DNA of 64,000 bases from an uncultured Alphaproteobacteria bacterium (GTDB taxonomy: Bacteria; Pseudomonadota; Alphaproteobacteria; Micropepsales; Micropepsaceae), in the NCBI GenBank assembly GCA_903837555.1, contig CAILUV010000085.1, positions 1-64,000 on the forward strand, given 5' to 3'. The notes below the pieces were generated by a model, which was not told the DNA's origin, made no database searches, and saw nothing but the letters and a program-made list of their open reading frames with translations. Positions 55,203 through 64,000 of the stretch are shown one piece after another (position 1 is the first letter of the stretch; each line of letters opens with the position of its first letter). Made by a program: the position numbers and the translations under genes.

Positions 55203-56156
55203 ATGAGCAGGCTGTCGTATGACAGTGTTGATGTACTGATTTACGATCCGGTGCCGTCAAACCGCACCGCGACGCGCGCGACCCTGTATGCGCTGGGCTT
55301 TCGCCGAACCGAAACCGTTTCCACCATCGACGCCTTTGTCGAAGCGGTGCAGAAAAATCCGCCAGACATCGCGCTGTGCGAGACCCAGGGCGCCTCCGAA
55401 GAGCTTTGCGCCACCATCCAGCAGATGCGCCAGGGTGGCGCCAGCTACAATCCCTTCATGGTCATCATCGTCACGGCCTGGGAAAAAAGCACCACCCTGA
55501 TCAACAAGGTCGTGTCCAGCGGCGCCGATGACCTTTTGCTGCGTCCCTTTTCGGTGGCCCAGTTGGGCAGCCGCATTGAAACCCACATCGAACGCCGCAA
55601 GAGCTTCGTCATCACCACCGACTATGTCGGTCCCGACCGCCGCAAGGACAACAGCCGCGCGTCGAACGCCGAAATGTTCGACCCGCCCAATTCGCTGAAG
55701 ATGAAGGCTAAGGACAAAATGTCCAGCGAGGCCATCGCCCGCAAGCTGGATGCCGAACTCAAAAGCGCGCGCGAAAAGCTGACCAGCGAAAAGCTGCGCC
55801 GCGACTCGTTCCAGGTCTGCATCTTGTGGCGGTTGATGCAGGAAGAAACCATCGTCGTGGGGCAGGTATCGCCGGACCTGGCCAAGCTGCAGGCTTTGAC
55901 CAAATCCATCGAGGTGCGCAGCCAGGGCACCGAATTCGAGCCGGCGGTGGAATGGTGCGGATCGGTACTGGCGGCCGCAGAGGGCCTGAGCCTCGGCGTC
56001 GACCGCAATGCGTCCATGCACCTGCTGGGGCATGGCGCATTGAGCCTGCACCAGGTCTTCCATCCCGAAAAATCGGCTGCCGACCAGCTTTCGGAAATCG
56101 ATGCCACCGTGACCATCATCCGGGCGCGCACCCAGGCCGAAGCGCTGGCGAGCTAG
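55203..56156 (+). CDS. receiver-domain protein lacking the phosphoacceptor Asp
   Basis: 317-residue protein. Residues 8-135 match the CheY-like receiver fold: D15 in VLIYDPVPSNR is the metal-site acid, but the phosphoacceptor position is E60 (PPDIALCETQGA) and the conserved Lys is R124 (LLLRPFS). T101 is present. A DYVGPDRRKD segment follows near 140, a motif seen after receiver domains, then charged helices (about 165-205, likely coiled) and an all-alpha C-terminal part without a recognised output domain. E60 may mimic the phosphorylated state. Sits alone between tpiA and secG, where no such gene is usual. Confidence 0.75.
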   Translation: MSRLSYDSVDVLIYDPVPSNRTATRATLYALGFRRTETVSTIDAFVEAVQKNPPDIALCETQGASEELCATIQQMRQGGASYNPFMVIIVTAWEKSTTLINKVVSSGADDLLLRPFSVAQLGSRIETHIERRKSFVITTDYVGPDRRKDNSRASNAEMFDPPNSLKMKAKDKMSSEAIARKLDAELKSAREKLTSEKLRRDSFQVCILWRLMQEETIVVGQVSPDLAKLQALTKSIEVRSQGTEFEPAVEWCGSVLAAAEGLSLGVDRNASMHLLGHGALSLHQVFHPEKSAADQLSEIDATVTIIRARTQAEALAS

Positions 56157-56161
56157 CCCAC

Positions 56162-56186
56162 AAAATCCGCGCTTCGCGGGGATTTT
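56162..56186 (+). terminator. terminator after receiver-like gene
   Basis: AAAATCC (56162-56168) pairs with GGATTTT (56180-56186), with an inner GCG/CGC pairing and a CTT loop. It starts five bases after the stop at 56156 and separates this gene from secG. Confidence 0.6.
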
Positions 56187-56264
56187 GACTGGAAAACCCG
56201 GTTTGGCTTCCTATTTTCAGGGCGATAAGATAAGACCCCGGCCCGGAAGTACGGATTTAGACCC

Positions 56265-56612
56265 ATGCAGACCCTTTTGCTCGTCGCCGAGCTGTTTATT
56301 GCCATCGCCCTGATCGTGTTCGTGCTGCTCCAGCGGTCCGAAGGCGGCGGCCTTGGCATGGGCAGCAGCAGCAGTGGCGGCGGCATGGGCGGTCTTTTCA
56401 GCCCGCGCGGCGCTGCCGACACGCTGACCCGCACCACCGCCGTTCTGGCCGGCCTGTTCTTTCTGACCTGCATCGGTCTGAACCTGCTGGCGCTGCATGG
56501 CCGCGACACCCGTTCGATTCTCGATTCGGTGCCTGCCGCCGCCACCCCGGCCAAGCCGGCGGCGCCCGCCGTGCCGCTGCCCACGGGTCCGTCGGTCCCC
56601 AAGCCCCAATAG
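56265..56612 (+). CDS. secG: preprotein translocase subunit SecG
   Basis: 115-residue two-helix inner-membrane component of SecYEG. Helix 1 (about 3-22) ends in VLLQRSEGGGLGMGSSSSGG, the family signature, and helix 2 (about 58-75) follows TRTTAVLAGLFFLTC. The C-terminus is a Pro/Ala-rich tail, common in alphaproteobacteria. It precedes pyrG, the conserved order. Confidence 0.94.
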   Translation: MQTLLLVAELFIAIALIVFVLLQRSEGGGLGMGSSSSGGGMGGLFSPRGAADTLTRTTAVLAGLFFLTCIGLNLLALHGRDTRSILDSVPAAATPAKPAAPAVPLPTGPSVPKPQ

Positions 56613-56696
56613 CACTGCGTTTCACGCAAGCCTGTTAGCGTCCGAAGAAAATTCGGATTTTGCGCTTGCGTACGCACCGTCATGTGATGATGGTGA

Positions 56697-58331
<1,635 letters not shown>

Positions 58332-58334
58332 CAC

Positions 58335-58362
58335 TGTCATGCCCGGCGAGCCGGGAATGACA
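58335..58362. repeat. palindromic element after pyrG (REP-like, terminator-like)
   Basis: TGTCAT (58335-58340) and ATGACA (58357-58362) flank CCCGGC/GCCGGG, forming one long stem with small mismatches. Short palindromes beginning GTCATGCCCGG are common intergenic repeats in alphaproteobacteria. Here it fills the 32-base gap between pyrG and the convergent DUF1543 gene and probably acts as a bidirectional terminator. Confidence 0.6.
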
Positions 58363-58363
58363 T

Positions 58364-58906
58364 CTATTGCTTGGCCAGATACGCGGCAATCACGGCCTTC
58401 GGAATGATGTGATAGCCGTTGTTGGGCTTTGCGGCAGACGTTTCACCCGTCCTGGTCAGCGTGACATGCAGCCCGGCGACGCCATCCACCGCGATGCAGT
58501 CGTCGATGGCGTACAGGTCGTCCTTGTGGCGTTCGCTGAAGCCACTTTTGAAATGCTCGGCTAGTGCCCGCTTCTTGGCCTCCAGCGCATCGGCGGCGAC
58601 ATAGAAACCGACCGCATGCAGTTCGGTGAAGTCGCCGTCGCGGTATGCGCCCAGATTGACGAAGAAGAGTTTCTCGGGCGCAGGCGAGGGCGCATCGGTC
58701 AGGCTCACCCGCCAGCCATCGACCACATCCAGTTCCAGCCAACTGTCGATATGCAGCCCTTTGGGTTCGCCGAACCATTTGTCCAGCAATTGGGTGTAGG
58801 TGTCTTCGATCCGCGCGCCGACGGCGAACACCATGTCGTGCAACTCGGTATTGGCCCTGGGGGCGCGGCCGCCCAGGTAAACCGCGAACAATTTTGGCTG
58901 TCCCAT
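58364..58906 (-). CDS. DUF1543 domain protein
   Basis: 180-residue soluble protein. LFAVYLGGRAPRANTELHDMVFAVG (in part, residues 6-30) and, in the second half, LFFVNLGAYRDGDFTELHAVGFYVA (in part) show two copies of the same motif, the feature of DUF1543. Function unknown. It diverges from the polysaccharide-export gene across an 86-base gap that carries a CtrA-type box only 15 bases before this start. Confidence 0.8.
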   Translation of the reverse strand: MGQPKLFAVYLGGRAPRANTELHDMVFAVGARIEDTYTQLLDKWFGEPKGLHIDSWLELDVVDGWRVSLTDAPSPAPEKLFFVNLGAYRDGDFTELHAVGFYVAADALEAKKRALAEHFKSGFSERHKDDLYAIDDCIAVDGVAGLHVTLTRTGETSAAKPNNGYHIIPKAVIAAYLAKQ

Positions 58907-58921
58907 GCCGGTTTATAGAAC

Positions 58922-58937
58922 TTAACAGTTCCTTAAC
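58922..58937. promoter_or_regulatory. CtrA-type box, TTAA-N7-TTAAC
   Basis: TTAA (58922-58925), seven bases, TTAAC (58933-58937) match the full consensus for the cell-cycle regulator CtrA. A third TTAA at 58945-58948 follows with an eight-base spacing. The box lies between the divergent DUF1543 and polysaccharide-export genes, 56 bases before the latter's ATG. The match is exact, but no binding evidence exists here. Confidence 0.6.
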
Positions 58938-58992
58938 TGCAACCTTAAAGCACGTAGGAAATAAGTAAGGCCCGCGCTTATAGGATCGGCCC

Positions 58993-60102
58993 ATGGGCCA
59001 GTCCGTCTCCTTCCTCATCATGCGCGCCGTCACCATTATCGTGGCGGGGCTGCTGCTGTTCATGGCGTTCAACGCGCGCGCCCAGACGTATGACGGGTAC
59101 GGCATCAAGCCAGTGGCGGGCGGCGAAATCTCCAATTACGGCCGCGTGCCGGTTCCCGAACCGGTTGGACCGGCCTACAGCCCGGCCGCCGCCGCCAACA
59201 ACAGCTACAACGCCGCGCCGGTCGGCGGCGGTTACTATCCGCCGCAGGCTGGTGGTTACGGCGCCGCGCCGGTGGGTGCTTACGCGCCGCCCGCGCCCAC
59301 CGCTTATGCCGCGCCCGCGCGGACCGCAGATGGTTATGTGCCTGCGGCTGGCGGTTACAATGCGGGTCCTGCGCCGGCCTATGCGCCGCAGCCTGCGCCG
59401 TATCGTCAGCCCGCACCGCAACAGCCCGTCTATCAGCAGCAGACCGCCGCCGCCGGCACGCCTTACGGCTACAAGCGCGGCGACGGCGCGCCGATGTCCG
59501 CCGCCACGCTGCCGCAGGATTCCGCCTACAATTATTATCAGGGCGGGCGTTCGAATGGCGTGCGCCCGGAGAATGCCGATTACGTGCTGGGCCCGGGCGA
59601 CAAGCTGAAGCTGACCGTGTTCGAGGAAGCCGATCTCTCCGGCGATTACACCATTGATGGCATCGGCTTCCTGCGCCTGCCGCTGGCGGGACAGGTGCGT
59701 GCCGCTGGTCTGAACTCCACGCAGCTTGAAGGCGCCATCGCCGCCCAGCTCGCCCGCGGCTATCTCAAGCAGCCGCGCGTCTCGGTGCAGGTCTCCACCT
59801 ATCGCCCCTTCTACATCATCGGCGCCGTGGCCAAGCCCGGTGAATATCCCTACGTCAACAACATGACCGCGCTGAACGCCATCGCGCTGGCGGGCGGCTT
59901 CACGCCCAGCGCCGTGGAAAGCGCCGTCTATGTCCGCCGCGAAGGCAGCAACATCGAAGTGAAGATGCCGGTGGACCGTTCCACCGCGATCCGTCCGGGC
60001 GATGTGGTGCGGGTCAACACCACGATGTTCGCCGATGTGATGCAGTTGATAAATCCGCTCTCGACCCCACTCAGCATCGCCGCCGCTGCCGCCGTCCCCT
60101 AA
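58993..60102 (+). CDS. polysaccharide export (Wza-like) periplasmic/outer-membrane protein
   Basis: 369 residues: signal peptide to about 31 (FMAFNARAQ) with no lipobox Cys, then a Tyr/Pro/Ala/Gly-rich low-complexity region (about 50-165), then the poly_export domain (ADYVLGPGDKLKLTVFEEADLSGDY, in part, from about 196) and an SLBB domain (YIIGAVAKPGEYPYVNNMTALNAI, in part). Family members form or gate the pore for capsule or exopolysaccharide. The long linker is unusual. The start at 58993 has AGGA seven bases upstream; an ATG nine codons later is possible. A CtrA-type box upstream suggests cell-cycle control. Confidence 0.85.
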   Translation: MGQSVSFLIMRAVTIIVAGLLLFMAFNARAQTYDGYGIKPVAGGEISNYGRVPVPEPVGPAYSPAAAANNSYNAAPVGGGYYPPQAGGYGAAPVGAYAPPAPTAYAAPARTADGYVPAAGGYNAGPAPAYAPQPAPYRQPAPQQPVYQQQTAAAGTPYGYKRGDGAPMSAATLPQDSAYNYYQGGRSNGVRPENADYVLGPGDKLKLTVFEEADLSGDYTIDGIGFLRLPLAGQVRAAGLNSTQLEGAIAAQLARGYLKQPRVSVQVSTYRPFYIIGAVAKPGEYPYVNNMTALNAIALAGGFTPSAVESAVYVRREGSNIEVKMPVDRSTAIRPGDVVRVNTTMFADVMQLINPLSTPLSIAAAAAVP

Positions 60103-60144
60103 CCGGTCTTTATCGGGCGGGCGCCACCCTCTATAAGGGCGGCC

Positions 60145-60984
60145 ATGAACCCCAACAGCACCGTCACGCTCGGCCCGGACTCCAATCCGGTCCTGGTCGG
60201 CAACAGCCAGAAGCTCTCCATCATTGCCGGGCCCTGCCAGCTTGAAAGCCGCAGCCATGCCTTCGACATGGCGGGCGCGCTGAAAGAGGCCTGCGCCAAG
60301 TTTGGCGTCGGGCTGATCTACAAGACCAGCTTCGACAAGGCCAACCGCACCAGCGCCTCCACCGCGCGCGGCATCGGGCTTGAGAACGCGCTGCCGATCT
60401 TTTCCGACATTCGCAGGCAATTCGGATTACCCGTCCTGACCGACGTGCACGAACGCGACCAGTGCGCCGCCGTGGCGCAGGCCGTGGACATTCTGCAGAT
60501 ACCGGCCTTCCTGTCGCGCCAGACGGACCTGCTGGTGGCCGCCGCCCATACCGGCAAGTGCATCAATGTGAAGAAGGGTCAGTTCCTGTCACCCTGGGAC
60601 ATGAAGAATGTGATCGCCAAGATCACCGGCGCGGGCAATCCCAACGTGCTGGTGACCGAGCGCGGCGTGTCCTTCGGTTACAACACGCTGGTGTCCGACA
60701 TGCGGGCGCTGCCGATCATGGCGGGCTTCGGCGCGCCGGTGGTGTTCGACGCCACCCATTCGGTGCAGCAGCCCGGTGGGCAGGGCGACAAATCCGGCGG
60801 CGACCGCACCATGGTGCCGTATCTGGCGCGCGCGGCGGTGGCGGCGGGTGTTGCCTGCGTCTTCATGGAAGTGCATCAGGATCCCGACCACGCGCCGTCC
60901 GACGGCCCCAATATGGTCAAGCTGCAGGATTTCCCGCTGCTGCTGGAGCAGTTGGTGGAGATTGACGCGATCGTAAAGCGCTAA
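60145..60984 (+). CDS. kdsA: 3-deoxy-8-phosphooctulonate (KDO-8-P) synthase
   Basis: 279-residue TIM-barrel enzyme joining PEP and arabinose-5-phosphate for the LPS inner core. Marks are IAGPCQLESRSHAFDMA, YKTSFDKANRTS, VLTDVHERDQ, IPAFLSRQTDLL, KKGQFLSPWDM, VFDATHSVQQPGG and MEVHQDPDHAPSDGPN. Lies between pyrG and eno as in related genomes; the last four bases overlap the convergent MAPEG gene. Confidence 0.96.
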   Translation: MNPNSTVTLGPDSNPVLVGNSQKLSIIAGPCQLESRSHAFDMAGALKEACAKFGVGLIYKTSFDKANRTSASTARGIGLENALPIFSDIRRQFGLPVLTDVHERDQCAAVAQAVDILQIPAFLSRQTDLLVAAAHTGKCINVKKGQFLSPWDMKNVIAKITGAGNPNVLVTERGVSFGYNTLVSDMRALPIMAGFGAPVVFDATHSVQQPGGQGDKSGGDRTMVPYLARAAVAAGVACVFMEVHQDPDHAPSDGPNMVKLQDFPLLLEQLVEIDAIVKR

Positions 60985-61394
60985 ACCGCGCTGGCCGTCC
61001 ACGCGCCGAACAGGCCGATCGCGGCCAGCACGATCAGGGTCACGCTGGGCAGAACCGTCAGGGCAAAGCCGGGCAGGCGCTGTTTGTGACTGCCATAGGC
61101 CACCGCATAGATGATGCGCCCCAGGCACCAGACCGCGCCGATGATCGGCGGCAGCCAGCCCTGGAAATACAGCGCCGCCAGCCACAGCGCCGGCAGGAAG
61201 ATCACGATCTGCTCCACCGTGTTGCCCTGAATGCGCAGGGCGCGTTCCAGGTCGGGATGGCCGCTCATCGCCGGGGCGTCGATCCGGACGCGGCCACGGG
61301 TGCGGCCCACCAGAATCGCAAAGCCTAGCGTGATCAGGATCGCGACCAGCGTGACGAAGCCGGTCAGGATGATGGCGGGCGCGGCAATCGTCAT
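60981..61394 (-). CDS. MAPEG-family membrane protein
   Basis: 137-residue protein with four hydrophobic helices. The segment DLERALRIQGNTVEQIVIFLPALWLAA (in part, about 48-75) is the signature of the MAPEG family (glutathione- or eicosanoid-linked enzymes; bacterial members of uncertain role). Divergent from eno across 79 bases; overlaps kdsA tail to tail. Confidence 0.82.
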   Translation of the reverse strand: MTIAAPAIILTGFVTLVAILITLGFAILVGRTRGRVRIDAPAMSGHPDLERALRIQGNTVEQIVIFLPALWLAALYFQGWLPPIIGAVWCLGRIIYAVAYGSHKQRLPGFALTVLPSVTLIVLAAIGLFGAWTASAV

Positions 61395-61461
61395 GGAAAT
61401 CCCCTCTGGCAGCCGCGCCTTGTTTGGCGGGCGGCACTCGCTTAGAACCCGGCAAGACTAA

Positions 61462-62751
<1,290 letters not shown>

Positions 62752-62752
62752 A

Positions 62753-62959
62753 TCACGCCCGGTCGATGTCGGCCGGCAACGGCGGTCCTGGTGGCGCGGT
62801 GTCCGGTTTTTTGCAGGCGCCCGCCTGACGGCATTTATCGAACAGGTCACGCGCAGAACCTATCGCCGGTGGCGGCAATCCGGGCCGGATGGCGATATAG
62901 AGGGTGGCCCCGATCAGGAACGCCGTCAGAAACCAAAGAAGTGCCACCGCTGCACGCAT
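62753..62959 (-). CDS. small single-helix membrane protein, unrecognised
   Basis: 68 residues with one N-terminal hydrophobic helix (about 4-25, ALLWFLTAFLIGATLYIAI in part) and a Pro-rich tail containing two cysteines (KCRQAGACKKP). The stop lies one base after the eno stop, convergent. No family recognised. Codon use is ordinary for the region, which mildly supports it as a real gene. Confidence 0.45.
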   Translation of the reverse strand: MRAAVALLWFLTAFLIGATLYIAIRPGLPPPAIGSARDLFDKCRQAGACKKPDTAPPGPPLPADIDRA

Positions 62960-63002
62960 GCGGTTCTATACATGCCTTAACGCGGGCAGGTCTAAGTTCC
63001 TT

Positions 63003-63068
63003 GAATCCTTTACCCATTTTCCCTTGACCTTCCGAATCAGTGTGTGATTCGTTGTGTGAATGCGAATC
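63003..63068 (+). promoter_or_regulatory. cluster of four GANTC sites at the ftsB start
   Basis: GAATC at 63003, 63034 and 63064 and GATTC at 63046, four sites in 66 bases, covering the region upstream of and just inside ftsB. GANTC is the target of the cell-cycle methyltransferase CcrM, and GcrA activates some promoters with methylated sites. By composition one site per roughly 300 bases would be expected. Confidence 0.5.
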
Positions 63069-63377
63069 AGACGTTCGGTCTCCCGTTTTTTTGGTGTGTT
63101 GGTGCTTCCGGCCCTGTGTCTGGCGGTGGTCAGCTACTTCGGCAGCTACGCCATCTGGGGTGATCGCGGCATCCTGGCGCTGCGGGACACCAATGCCGAA
63201 CTTTCCCTGCAGCAGCAGCAACTGGCCCAGCTTCAGGACAATCGCGCCCGCCTCGAACATCGCATCGGCCTGATGGAAAAGAACGGCGCCGATCCCGACC
63301 TGGTCGAAGAACTCGCCCGCACCGAATTGATGACCGCCGCGCCCAATCAAGTCGCTGTTTCAAGAAACGGCCGCTAG
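63060..63377 (+). CDS. ftsB: cell-division septum-formation protein FtsB (DivIC family)
   Basis: 105-residue bitopic inner-membrane protein: short basic N-terminus (MRIRRSVSR), one helix (about 11-31), then a periplasmic coiled coil (AELSLQQQQLAQLQDNRARLEHRI, in part, about 46-72) and a conserved acidic end (DPDLVEELARTEL). FtsB joins FtsQ and FtsL in the divisome. Located between eno and pdhA, the conserved alphaproteobacterial position. The GANTC cluster at its start suggests cell-cycle timing. Confidence 0.9.
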   Translation: MRIRRSVSRFFGVLVLPALCLAVVSYFGSYAIWGDRGILALRDTNAELSLQQQQLAQLQDNRARLEHRIGLMEKNGADPDLVEELARTELMTAAPNQVAVSRNGR

Positions 63378-63476
63378 ACGTTCCGAAAATTGCTTTGTTG
63401 CGCCCCCACTGCGGGTGGCTGTTGCGCGGGCCGCGAACACTGTTCGCTATTGCAGCGCAATAAAATAACAACGCTC

Positions 63477-63501
63477 TTGCCAAGCCTTTCCGGGCTTGCA
63501 A
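63477..63501. terminator. hairpin between ftsB and pdhA
   Basis: TTGC/GCAA and AAGCC/GGCTT pair with one bulged C, around a TTTCC loop. It could end the ftsB transcript or lie in the pdhA leader; an AT-rich AATAAAAT element (63459-63466) just upstream may be a -10 region for pdhA. Confidence 0.35.
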
Positions 63502-63551
63502 CAACCCGTTTTCCGCCTTTCCAAAATCAAAAAACGGCACCCCAACCGCCC

Positions 63552-64000
63552 ATGCCCGACGCCCCCAAAAGCAATTCGGAATCCCTCAAAAAACTCTATT
63601 CGGACATGCTGTTGATCCGCCGCTTCGAGGAGCGGGCCGGTCAGCTTTACGGCATGGGCCTGATCGGCGGCTTCTGCCACCTCTATATCGGCCAGGAAGC
63701 CGTGGTGGTGGGCCTCATGGGCGCCGCCCAGGAAGGCGACCAGCAGATCACCGCCTATCGCGACCACGGCCACATGCTGGCCATGGGCATTGACCCCAAG
63801 GCGGTGATGGCCGAACTCACGGGCCGTTCCACCGGCCTGTCGCGCGGCAAGGGCGGCTCCATGCACATGTTCTCGCGCGAAAAGCGCTTCTACGGCGGCC
63901 ACGGCATCGTCGGCGCCCAGGTGCCGCTGGGGACTGGACTGGGCTTTGCCCACAAGTACTCCAAGGACAACGGCGTCGCGCACGTCTATTGCGGCGATGG
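63552..64000 (+). CDS. pdhA: pyruvate dehydrogenase E1 component, alpha subunit (partial)
   Basis: The first 149 codons are present; the gene runs off the right edge. The frame reads MPDAPKSNSESLKKLYSDM, then LIRRFEERAGQLYGMGLIGGF, YRDHGHMLAMGIDP, GGSMHMFSREKRFYGGHGIVGAQ (in part) and VYCGDG at the edge, the last being the start of the thiamine-diphosphate GDG motif. E1 alpha, with E1 beta, decarboxylates pyruvate and acetylates the E2 lipoyl domain. In related genomes pdhB and pdhC follow. Confidence 0.95.
   Translation, partial: MPDAPKSNSESLKKLYSDMLLIRRFEERAGQLYGMGLIGGFCHLYIGQEAVVVGLMGAAQEGDQQITAYRDHGHMLAMGIDPKAVMAELTGRSTGLSRGKGGSMHMFSREKRFYGGHGIVGAQVPLGTGLGFAHKYSKDNGVAHVYCGD

Overview
The window looks like a core-chromosome segment of a high-GC alphaproteobacterium. 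The gene orders rpsB-tsf-pyrH-frr-uppS-cdsA-dxr-rseP-bamA-skp-lpxD-fabZ-lpxA-lpxI-lpxB, trpG-trpD-trpC next to lexA-gltX-gltA, and ppiD-tpiA-secG-pyrG-kdsA-eno-ftsB-pdhA are typical of that class. Three motif types also fit it: a LexA box of the form GAAC-N7-GAAC, a CtrA-type box (TTAA-N7-TTAAC) and clustered GANTC sites. A Rhizomicrobium/Micropepsales- or Caulobacterales-like relative is a guess; no rRNA or other lineage marker is present. I saw no tRNA, rRNA, CRISPR array, transposase or prophage.

Layout. 0-12.5 kb: an archaeal-type prolyl-tRNA synthetase and a Bcr/CflA-type exporter (minus strand), then lolC-lolD, an SOS-box-controlled micro-ORF, dnaE, an aminotransferase and two convergent GT87-like membrane proteins. 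12.6-27.2 kb: a long plus-strand run for translation factors, isoprenoid and phospholipid precursors, outer-membrane assembly (RseP, BamA, Skp) and lipid A synthesis, many genes overlapping by 1-4 bases. 27.2-35 kb, mostly minus strand: gltA, gltX, an AT-richer gap holding one unrecognised secreted protein, lexA with its own SOS box, a small frameshifted secreted-protein gene, and trpG-trpD-trpC followed by a small putative HTH gene. 35-38.5 kb: two tandem exported beta-propeller lactonases plus an exported amidohydrolase.

38.5-46.7 kb is a vitamin B12 block. One cobalamin riboswitch precedes the TonB receptor gene of btuB-btuF-btuC-btuD. A second precedes nrdA-nrdB, the B12-independent class I ribonucleotide reductase. 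In both leaders a perfect hairpin covers the Shine-Dalgarno sequence just before the start codon, so both are probably translational switches. The likely logic is that, when adenosylcobalamin is plentiful, uptake and the B12-independent reductase are both turned down; this implies a B12-dependent class II reductase elsewhere in the genome.

46.8-64 kb: a cation/proton antiporter, an M20 peptidase, a GIY-YIG protein, a divergent polysaccharide deacetylase, trpE coupled to ppiD, tpiA, a receiver-like protein lacking the phosphoacceptor Asp, secG, pyrG, a DUF1543 protein, a polysaccharide-export protein with a CtrA-type box upstream, kdsA, a MAPEG protein, eno, ftsB with clustered GANTC sites, and the start of pdhA, which runs off the window.

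The best candidates for something undescribed are the SOS-boxed 34-residue membrane peptide before dnaE, the B12 switch on a reductase whose two subunits both appear to lack an ATP-cone, and the cell-cycle-type motifs upstream of polysaccharide export and ftsB.
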